Origin: Bacteroides_E sp964522975
GTDB taxonomy: Bacteria; Bacteroidota; Bacteroidia; Bacteroidales; Bacteroidaceae
Direction of reading: 5' to 3'
Assembly: GCA_964522975.1 (NCBI GenBank)
Contig: CAZFXK010000112.1
Location: forward strand, 1-7,006
Length of the DNA: 7,006 nucleotides
Position numbers and translations under genes: made by a program. Shown piece after piece: positions 1-7,000 of this stretch (positions are counted from its first letter, which is position 1; each line of letters starts with the position of its first letter). The notes beneath the pieces are model-generated. The model searched no databases and had not been told where the DNA came from. It was given only the letters and a program-made list of their open reading frames with translations.

Positions 1-55
1 AATGCAAGCCTGCATAATCCACCGGCACTATCCCAAATTGTTCTAATTCTTCCAT
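1..55 (-). CDS. Start of an unidentified gene, cut off by the window
   Basis: From the ATG at 55 the minus strand reads MEELEQFGIVPVDYAGLH and leaves the window after 18 codons. A Bacteroidota-type -7 box lies 21 bases upstream, which supports this start. The FGIVPVDYA pattern faintly recalls the N-terminus of AbiEi-like antitoxin/regulator proteins of Bacteroidota (type IV toxin-antitoxin), which would fit a defence island, but 18 residues are too few to assign a family and I give no symbol. Confidence 0.5.
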   Translation of the reverse strand, partial: MEELEQFGIVPVDYAGLH

Positions 56-312
56 TTTTTAATCATAATCACTCTGCAAATATAGTTATTTTTGCATAGA
101 TAATTGAATAAAACAAGAATAACTGTGTAAAAACAGCTAGAAGAAGGTAGGGGAAGCTAATTGCTCCTCTATGGAACATTTGACTTCTGCCAATATATCT
201 TCTACAAGTACTATAGGAAGAAAATCTCTCAACGAAGTAGCAAGATCAACTAATAAAACTTATCCATATCATTTTTTGACGCTATTCACTTTACTCTGTG
301 ACTTTCAGTGTC
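56..312. other. Intergenic stretch without a convincing gene
   Basis: AT-rich spacer between the chimeric pseudogene and the leftmost gene. Apart from the -7 box at 77-84 I find nothing firm. A 40-codon open stretch on the minus strand (259-140, ending at a TAG at 137-139) contains DFLPIVLVEDILAEVK but has no ATG start and no recognisable family; it may be gene debris or chance. No strong hairpin followed by a T run is visible. Confidence 0.5.
77..84 (-). promoter_or_regulatory. Candidate Bacteroidota -7 promoter box
   Basis: The minus strand reads TATATTTG, an exact match to the TAnnTTTG consensus used by the primary sigma factor of Bacteroidota. Transcription would start at about position 70, leaving a leader of about 15 bases before the ATG at 55. 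I see no good TTTG -33 element at the usual distance, only an AT-rich stretch, so the call rests on the -7 box and its position. Confidence 0.45.
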
Positions 313-336
313 TCAAAGAAGTTGAAGTATTTCTTG

Positions 337-543
337 TTTTATTAAACTCATGATATATTCCTGATTTTGTGTATCAGAAACACTCACTTCATACTCTCCA
401 TTTCCCCAGTGCCCTTTGCGAGATACATCATTGGCTATTTCCTTCAGATCGTCTAAATCGCTTTTATGCATATTAATCCAGATACTCAACCCTTTTTATT
501 GTATATGAATGTCTGCTAAGTTTTTATCTTTTTTGAATGCAAT
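337..543 (-). repeat. DUF5655 3'-end repeat, decayed copy
   Basis: This 207-base segment aligns without gaps to 3025-3231. By hand count 183 of 207 bases match (about 88%). About seven amino-acid changes plus one nonsense change separate the encoded segments, and many differences are at third codon positions, so the copy probably came from a diverged functional homologue rather than from a recent local duplication. Similarity stops sharply on the right, at the junction with the hsdR remnant, and fades within about three bases on the left. Confidence 0.9.
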
Positions 544-890
544 AATGAAAATAACAGACTCCGTTTCCAGTACCAAGTACTTTTCCAAGCCTTCGTTATT
601 GATAAGCGGAATATAAATATTTTTCAAGCTGCAGTCTCTCCGTTTTAGAATAAAACCGTCCGAGAGTATTTGGATAAGACGATTGTTACTGCCGTGCAAA
701 TCATTTGCGAGAAGCGATTTAATCTACAGGATGACAGAGTCAACCTCGTTTTCAGTTAATCCTTCTGTCTGATACAGCGAAAACAAAAACCGTCGCAGGT
801 CAACTTCAAGCAACACCTCATCCATTGAAGCATGCGAAACGGATGCGCCCGTACTGTCTGCGTACCCTCCTGTGAAAGCAATCGGATAAA

Positions 891-923
891 GGTTTCTTCA
901 AGTTTGGATTCGGTGAATTTCAT
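891..923 (-). repeat. hsdR-start direct repeat, copy downstream of the GmrSD gene
   Basis: First eleven codons of the chimeric pseudogene. It matches 2902-2934 at 27 of 33 positions without gaps and in the same orientation. It begins 6 bases after the GmrSD stop codon. Confidence 0.6.
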
Positions 924-929
924 AGACTT

Positions 930-2882
930 TTACTTCATGAAATAATTATATATCTGGCGCTCGTCGTTTGCCTTAAAAGTGTCTACTTTAACAAAGTGAT
1001 TTAATTTTTCATCAGGCATTTTCCACCTTTCTAAAGCAAATTTAATTAAATCGTTTTCTCTTTGATCAATAAAACTGACGACCTGATCTAAATAATAATA
1101 CTTTGTTTTTCTGTTTCTTTGCGATTTCGCTACTTGAGTCGCTTTTTCCAAATACTTAACTAATTTCTTAACTTGCAACATTGAAATTAAATTATTCTTC
1201 AACATAAAGTCAACCTTTTCCTCAATACCCCCATCTTGTAACTGAATATTGCTTCGCATACCTAATAAAACAAAATTACCAAGCCTTCTCTTCTCTTTAT
1301 GATATCCATCAAAAATATCTGACATGTTTTCTGTAGCCCAAATATGTTCCCTTGATAAATAATCATTTGCTTTCTCGCCTTTTGCCTCTTCACGGGTAAT
1401 TAATATATTTTCAATATCCCAGCTCTCACTTCGTTCTTTACTATTTAAACATTCTTCATATGAGGCGAGAAAGAATCTAAGCCCGTTCCAATGATAAAAA
1501 TCAACATTTGTTTCGTCATTGTCAAGCGTAAGTGACTGAACAAAAGACTCTTCAGAACACAAAACCTTCGTGAAGTCTATAAGCTGCATTTTAGTATAAT
1601 CGAATATATCACCTTCTATAATGCGTTTCAACCAAGTTTGACTTACATCGTCAGGTGCATCATGCGATGTCCATTCCCTATCTCTGTACAATTCAAAAGC
1701 CCATTGAAACAATACACCCTGATTGCTGTCAGATCTTCGAATATGTGGGTTAAGCAAGACGTAAACTCTGAAATTCAACTTTTCTATAATATCCAGCAAT
1801 TCAATCACATCATCTGTTCTTTCGTGCAGATAACTCATAGCCGCAATATATAACGGCATAATTGAAGCATTTACCGGATGACATCTCAACCGTTTTAAAA
1901 CTGACACCAACTTGTTTTTTTCTTTATATTCCGTGTTGAAAAAATCCCCGTTGTAGAAGAATGCATACGATTGAGCCGCTTGTTCTATAAAATCGATAAA
2001 TGATTTAATCTCTTCTGCTTTCTTTTCTATATCCAAATTATCTTCAACATCATATTTTATCTTCAACTCATCATAGACATACCAGCTTCTTCCTTTATTT
2101 GCCGAGAAAAAAACCAAATAACAATTTCTTAAAAACTGATTTTCTTCTTCGTTGCTTATAACCTGTGCCTTACTCAAATATCTCAGTATATTTCCCCAGC
2201 AGTCATTCACTTTATCTCTAAGACTATTCACAGAGTTGATGGATGCATAATAGATAAAATAGTTCTTTATTTTTTCCAATTCGGAGAGCTCTTTACCTCT
2301 GTTGTTAATCACCTCAAACATTATACCAATCTCACTGTTGTTGTGTGGGGCAAAACAGATAAAACCCAGTTTGTGAATGATGGTTTTATAAATAATATCA
2401 ATATGCGGTTTATTATCTTCCAACCATTTAGAAAAATAAGTTTTGGCGAACTTCAAATTACTAAGTGACTTGATATCTTCTGGTAGAATCTTTTTATCAT
2501 TTAGTATGGTTTCTTTAAAATAAACATTGGTCTCTTTATTGGTCTCTAAAACATATTTTCCATCTCCTCTTACAATAAATTTTTTTTTAATCTCTGCATA
2601 TTTTACCCGATCAGTTTCATAAATCAGTTTCAGTAAAATAATTATTGTCGTAAGTCTTTGTTGCCCGTCAACCACTTCATATTTCCCCAAGGTTTCGTTT
2701 TTAGAAACAACAATCGTGCCAGTATAGTGTTTGTGATCAATTTTAGAGACATGTTCAATATCCTTGGTTAAATCGACTAATTGCTTTTTCTCCCAGGAAT
2801 ATCCTCTTTGATAATCCGGAATTTTGAAAAAGTTATCTTTTACAATTTCTTCTATTGACAATAATCTATTAATTGCATCCAT
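930..2882 (-). CDS. GmrSD-type DUF262 / DUF1524 (HNH) protein, probable modification-dependent restriction enzyme
   Basis: A 650-residue single-chain protein joining the two halves of GmrSD. The DUF262 (GmrS, ParB/Srx-like NTPase) half has IPDYQRGYSWE at 21-31 and the signature DGQQRLTT at 72-79, followed by FEVINNRGKELSELEKIKNY at 189-208, typical of the family. The middle is helical. The DUF1524 (GmrD, HNH nuclease) half has REHIWA at 511-516 with H513 as the likely catalytic histidine, then RLGNFVLL at 533-540, N545 and K556, the usual EHI...LGN...N...K spacing. Characterised members cut phage DNA carrying modified (for example glucosylated hydroxymethyl) cytosines using NTP hydrolysis; the target here is unknown. 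The ATG at 2882 is supported because the family motif starts about 20 residues in and no ATG, GTG or TTG lies upstream before an in-frame TGA. All signature residues are present, so it looks functional. It contains an A9 run over codons 99-101. Its stop is 6 bases before the start of the hsdR remnant at 923, and hsdR-start debris also lies just upstream of it. Confidence 0.92.
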   Translation of the reverse strand: MDAINRLLSIEEIVKDNFFKIPDYQRGYSWEKKQLVDLTKDIEHVSKIDHKHYTGTIVVSKNETLGKYEVVDGQQRLTTIIILLKLIYETDRVKYAEIKKKFIVRGDGKYVLETNKETNVYFKETILNDKKILPEDIKSLSNLKFAKTYFSKWLEDNKPHIDIIYKTIIHKLGFICFAPHNNSEIGIMFEVINNRGKELSELEKIKNYFIYYASINSVNSLRDKVNDCWGNILRYLSKAQVISNEEENQFLRNCYLVFFSANKGRSWYVYDELKIKYDVEDNLDIEKKAEEIKSFIDFIEQAAQSYAFFYNGDFFNTEYKEKNKLVSVLKRLRCHPVNASIMPLYIAAMSYLHERTDDVIELLDIIEKLNFRVYVLLNPHIRRSDSNQGVLFQWAFELYRDREWTSHDAPDDVSQTWLKRIIEGDIFDYTKMQLIDFTKVLCSEESFVQSLTLDNDETNVDFYHWNGLRFFLASYEECLNSKERSESWDIENILITREEAKGEKANDYLSREHIWATENMSDIFDGYHKEKRRLGNFVLLGMRSNIQLQDGGIEEKVDFMLKNNLISMLQVKKLVKYLEKATQVAKSQRNRKTKYYYLDQVVSFIDQRENDLIKFALERWKMPDEKLNHFVKVDTFKANDERQIYNYFMK

Positions 2883-2895
2883 CTTATATAGTAGT

Positions 2896-2934
2896 TTAGT
2901 TTGTTTCTTCCAGTTTGAATTCAGTCAATTGCAT
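2896..2934 (-). pseudogene. Minute fragment resembling an hsdR 5' end
   Basis: Between the DUF5655 gene and the GmrSD gene a tiny frame reads MQLTEFKLEETN and then stops. Eight of its first eleven residues match the start of the hsdR remnant at 923 (MKFTESKLEET), and 27 of 33 bases match (2902-2934 against 891-923). The match includes the ATG and is in the same frame. I read it as a leftover hsdR start rather than a functional peptide, although a short leader peptide ahead of the GmrSD gene cannot be ruled out. No hsdR similarity continues beyond the stop. Confidence 0.6.
2902..2934 (-). repeat. hsdR-start direct repeat, copy upstream of the GmrSD gene
   Basis: Partner of 891-923. It ends 19 bases before the GmrSD start codon, so the pair of repeats tightly frames the GmrSD coding sequence. 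Confidence 0.6.
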
Positions 2935-3009
2935 AAATCAAAAGTTAATCATAATTTGCTATTACTTTAAGCATCTCTTGATTCTCTACTTTGAGACTAC
3001 TTACCTTAT

Positions 3010-3918
3010 TCAACTTATTACCTGTTTTATTAAACTCATGATATATTCCAAATTTTGCGTATCAGAAACACTTACCTCATAGTCTCCATTTCCCCAATGT
3101 CCTTTGCGAGATACATCATTGGTTATTTTTTTCGGGTCATCCAAGTCGCCTTTGTGCATATTAATCCAGATCTTCAAACCTTTTTGTTGAATATGGATGT
3201 CTGCTAAGTTTTTATCTTTTTTGAATGCAATGTATAATTTCTTCGGAAATACTTCTATATCAGCAGCTAGATTCAAAATAGCATTCTTATAAGTTTCATA
3301 TAACTCAATTATATCTTCGGATTTACCAGCTAAATGATCTTCTTCTGTATAGACTTTTATCTCATTAACGACTTTGCCTATGTTTGATGCTTTCTTCGTT
3401 TGTACTTGTTTGATACTTGGAGCCGACTGTGATTTTTTTATCGGATTAATAACAATAATCTCATTTTCAAAACGCTTTATTTCCCAAAGTTCAATGGGTA
3501 GATCTTTAAAATTCGAAGATTGACGCTGGAAATCGGTAAACGAAGGAGCCACAAATACAACTTTACTTTGCGACCAGTCTACATCGTTACGTTTGAGATT
3601 ATTCTTTTGCGATTCGTTATATTCAACAATAAAGTCAGCTTTGTATTCCAACATTATGTTTAGATATGAAACGCCTTGATCAACTACGCTGTAGTTACGA
3701 TCACGTTTGTATTCAATAATCACAAACGAGCGGTTTTCTTCGTCAAAGGCTAAAGTATCAATACGGTTGTTCTTGATTGTAAACTCTGACTTAATAAAGC
3801 GATAACCTGAAATCCTTTCTAAGTTAGCTTCCACTATTCGCTGAATATCTTTTTCAAGTTTAAAGAGCCGCTCTTTTAAAGATATAAGCTCACTTTTATT
3901 TTGTTGAAATATTTTCAT
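3010..3918 (-). CDS. PD-(D/E)XK nuclease-like protein with C-terminal DUF5655-like domain
   Basis: A 302-residue protein of unproven function. Residues 5-35 are charged and helical. A compact nuclease-like core follows: D54 (RIDTLAFD) and E69-Y-K71 (VIIEYKRD), the D...ExK pattern of PD-(D/E)XK enzymes, with E30 in the preceding helix. Residues about 160-185 form a polar linker rich in Ser, Gln and Lys. Residues about 190-302 resemble the DUF5655 domain, with FKKDKNLADIHIQ, WINMHKGDLDD and SRKGHWGNGDYEV blocks. The ATG is the only usable start: an in-frame stop lies two codons upstream. It sits 84 bases after hsdR and 127 bases before the GmrSD gene, all on one strand, so co-transcription with hsdR is plausible. 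Proteins of this layout are, as I recall, common beside type I restriction genes, which suggests an accessory defence role, but nuclease activity is an inference from the motif alone. Its last 70 codons have a decayed second copy at 313-543. Confidence 0.85.
   Translation of the reverse strand: MKIFQQNKSELISLKERLFKLEKDIQRIVEANLERISGYRFIKSEFTIKNNRIDTLAFDEENRSFVIIEYKRDRNYSVVDQGVSYLNIMLEYKADFIVEYNESQKNNLKRNDVDWSQSKVVFVAPSFTDFQRQSSNFKDLPIELWEIKRFENEIIVINPIKKSQSAPSIKQVQTKKASNIGKVVNEIKVYTEEDHLAGKSEDIIELYETYKNAILNLAADIEVFPKKLYIAFKKDKNLADIHIQQKGLKIWINMHKGDLDDPKKITNDVSRKGHWGNGDYEVSVSDTQNLEYIMSLIKQVIS
3025..3231 (-). repeat. DUF5655 3'-end repeat, copy inside the intact gene
   Basis: Partner of the segment at 337-543, in direct orientation about 2.7 kb away. 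It encodes residues 230-299 of the intact DUF5655 protein. The two copies bracket the GmrSD gene, so homologous recombination between them would delete GmrSD and the hsdR debris. Confidence 0.9.
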
Positions 3919-4002
3919 AGCTATTTAATGTGCTTTGTGTACTCTGTTTTTATCATATCAACAATTGCGTGCTGTTTCAAGCTATTTCGGCTAGGTTAGC
4001 AT
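3919..4002 (-). other. Spacer between hsdR and the DUF5655 gene
   Basis: An 84-base gap with stops in the frame of the downstream gene. No TAnnTTTG box and no stable terminator hairpin can be seen, which favours read-through from hsdR into the DUF5655 gene rather than a separate promoter, without proving it. Confidence 0.4.
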
Positions 4003-7000
4003 TTAAAGTTGCCCTCCAACCCCTTTAAATTTGTCAACAAAAGCACTAATCCTTTGAAAAACATTCTGCTTTTTTGTCAAATACTGAGGATTCAATGGAC
4101 TCATTTTAGGGAGAACAGCGTTGAGTTCTGTACCGTTTTCACTTGCGAACTCACGCTTTAGGGAAACTATTATATAACGTTTTGCTTCTTCCTCATTTAA
4201 ATTTTCTTCTGCAATTAATTCTGTTGCTTCTATTTTCTGTTTGCGTTGCGCATATTCGAAGAATGAATCTATAATATTCACTTTATCTTGAATGGCATCA
4301 AGGTCAGTTTCATTAATAAAATCAACAATCAAACTCTCTTTCGCCCTATTACCAATACTAGCACGAACAACACGACGGATCTCTTCTATCAATGAGGCTT
4401 TGTCATAGGTCTTTTTGTTATGTTCGAAAATTAATTCGAGAATATAATCGAGGTTAATTTCTTGGGATTTAAGCAGGTCTATTTCAAAGACTACATCATC
4501 CCAATCAATTTCTGACTCTTCTGCTTCTTTACCACTTTTCTGCTCCCTCAACCAGTCACGAATATCATTATAAGTAGATCGATAATCTTGGATGGTCCGA
4601 TCAGGCAGTATTTCCACTTCTTGCATTGCTTCTATCTCCTCATCAGTCACAAAATGAGTTTCTTTAAATACTTCAATAGCCGCAGTATCGTTCATATCTA
4701 TGGCTTGAAGCGCTTTGAGGTTGGTAAATTCATCGTAATTCTGTAGTATGTTTTCTACACGCAAGTACTCACCAAATAATTTTGAAAAATCTTTTTTATC
4801 TTTCTCAGTGGCTATTGCATCAGGGTTTGGGAACTTTTCATTCAACTCTCTCACCACTTCAACATAACCCCTCCGGGCTTCTCCGGTGACAATATCCGTA
4901 AAACCCTCCAAATATTCCTTGTAACTCTTTTCAAGTACTACATCTCTGGTATTACTATCCCCAAATAGAGTAATGGCATCAATCGTAGCTTTTTCCAAAT
5001 CCCTGAAAGTAATAATGTTGCCAAAGGTCTTTGTAGCATCATAAATTCGGTTGGTTCGTGAAAAAGCCTGCATCAAACCATGATAACGCAAGTTCTTATC
5101 TACAAACAGTGTATTGAGTGTAGGTGCGTCAAACCCGGTAAGGAACATACCCACAACAATTACTAGATCAACCTCTTTACTCTTTACCCGTTTGGAAAGG
5201 TCGCGGTAGTAGTTCTGAAACTCTTTACTATCCACTCCATAACTGGTTTTGAACATAGCGTTGTAGTCTCTGATGGCATTGGCTAAAAATTCTTTGGAAC
5301 TGTAGTCCAAAGCCGTGGGCTCAAAGGTTTCATCAATAATCTCACCAATGGCACTTTGCTCTTCATTGGCTGCAAAAGAGAAAATTGTCGCAATTTTCAG
5401 CGGCTTTTCACTCTCTTCTTGTAAACGGTTTAATTCCTTATAATAACATTTTGCTGCATCAATATTGCTTACCGCAAACATGGCGTTGAAACCTTTGTAT
5501 CCTCCCTTGTTTCTGTGGGTTTTTATATTGAAATTCTGTAAAATATATTGAGAGATTTCCCTGATACGATTAGGATGAAGTAACGCTCTTTTGTTTTCTG
5601 CAGCACTCAACTTGTTCTCATCTTGTTCTGATTCTATTCCCTTGAACTGAGGTCGGACATCATTGTAATCTACTTTGAATTTCAGAACTTTTTCATCTCT
5701 GATGGCATCCGTAATTACGTAGGAATGTAATTCACGACCAAATACGCTGGCTGTAGTGTCTGCACCTAATGCATTTTCAGGAAATATGGGTGTTCCTGTA
5801 AAGCCAAATTGATAGTATTTTTTAAACTTTCTTTTCAGGTTTTTTTGTGCTTCACCAAACTGGGAGCGATGCGCTTCATCAAAGATAAATACCACATGCT
5901 TTTGATAAATAGCCAAATCACACTCACTTTTCATGAGGTTGTTCAGTTTCTGAATGGTGGTGACAATGATTTTGTTATCGTCTTTTTCTATATTCCTCTT
6001 CAGGCCGGCCGTACTCTCCGAACCGTTCACACTATCCGGAGAGAAACGTTGGTATTCTCTCATGGTCTGAAAATCAAGATCTTTACGATCTACCACAAAG
6101 AACACCTTGTCAATAAAATCAAGCTGTGTGGCTAATCGTGCTGCCTTAAAACTAGTCAGGGTCTTTCCCGATCCTGTGGTATGCCAGATATACCCTCCAC
6201 TTTCCGGCTTCGACCAGTTCTTTGCCAGATGCGAACTCTTTATTTTCCATAAGATTCTTTCTGTGGCTGCAATCTGATAGGGCCGCATGATGAGGAGTGT
6301 GTTATTAGTATCAAAAACAGAATAGGTGAATAATACATTCAACAGGGTGTTTTTCTGAAAAAAGGTTGCCGTAAAGTCTTTTAGGTCTTTGATAAGCGTA
6401 TTATCCGCTCTTGCCCAGTTCATAGTGAAATCGAAGCTGTTTTTGCTTCGCTCAACGGTGTTGGCAAAATAACGGCTGTCCGTCCCGTTTGAGATAACAA
6501 AAATCTGTAAATATTTATAGAGCGAATTATCACTATTAAAACTCTCTTTGGTATAGCGATGCACTTGATTGAACGCTTCGCGGATGGCAATCCCGCGTTT
6601 TTTTAGCTCTACCTGTACCAAAGGCAATCCGTTGACCAATATTGTAACATCATAACGGTTGGCATGCGTCCCTTTTTGCTCAAATTGTGAGATTACCTGC
6701 ACCTTGTTTCGAGCCATATTCTTTTTATCTACCAAGTAGATGTTTTGAATATGTCCGTCGTCAAAAACAAAATCATGGATATAATCATCATGTATTTTCC
6801 TTGTTTTCTCAACAAGGGTATCACTTGGCTTATCCAGATACTCTTCCACATAACGGGCCCATTCATTATCGGTAAATTTCATGTCATTCAGCCTCTGGAG
6901 CTGCATTCTTGCATTCGCAAGCATGGCTTCCACGGTGGTAAGACCGGATGAATATTCATAACCTTGATTGATCAAGTCTTGTATAAACTCTCGCTCCAGC

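Larger units (their letters stand above)
313..923 (-). pseudogene. Chimeric pseudogene: 5' end of a second-type hsdR fused to the 3' end of a DUF5655 gene
   Basis: Starting at the ATG at 923, the frame reads MKFTESKLEETFIRLLSQEG, the typical start of a non-EcoR124 group of HsdR proteins. One base is missing near 864-865 in a Gly codon; after it the frame continues with YADSTGASVSHAS, then MDEVLLEVDLRRFLFSLYQ and LTENEVDSVIL, a TAG at 724-726, then KSLLANDLHGSNNRLIQIL and SDGFILKRRDCSLKN, all HsdR N-terminal features. At about 541-546 the HsdR similarity ends abruptly and the frame passes directly into IAFKKDKNLADIHIQ of a DUF5655 protein. A TAA at 496-498 replaces the CAA (Gln245) of the intact neighbour. 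The frame then runs on through WINMHKSDLDD and SRKGHWGNGEYEV to a stop at 313-315. Apart from the lesions the chimera would encode about 203 residues. The helicase and most of the nuclease of HsdR are absent and the DUF5655 domain is cut in the middle, so it cannot do either job. The HsdR part is visibly richer in G+C than the flanking genes. Confidence 0.88.

Noticed and set aside
121..140. Small inverted repeat as a terminator
   Set aside because: The stem is only four base pairs (CTGT/ACAG), too weak to call.
171..353. 60-codon open frame on the plus strand
   Set aside because: It runs antisense into the decayed DUF5655 tail, is low in complexity and resembles no known protein.
496..699. 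A 67-codon gene starting with TTG
   Set aside because: It is the middle of the chimeric pseudogene between its two in-frame stops: HsdR residues at the front and DUF5655 residues at the end.
1638..1853. 71-codon open frame on the plus strand
   Set aside because: It lies wholly antisense to the well-supported GmrSD gene.
2935..2948. TAACTTTTG-like box upstream of the GmrSD gene as a promoter
   Set aside because: It has one base too many for the TAnnTTTG pattern and no TTTG -33 element.
5809..6135. 108-codon open frame on the plus strand
   Set aside because: It lies antisense to the conserved helicase region of hsdR and has no recognisable domain.
6687..6951. Two overlapping plus-strand open frames
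   Set aside because: Both lie antisense to the conserved N-terminal part of hsdR.
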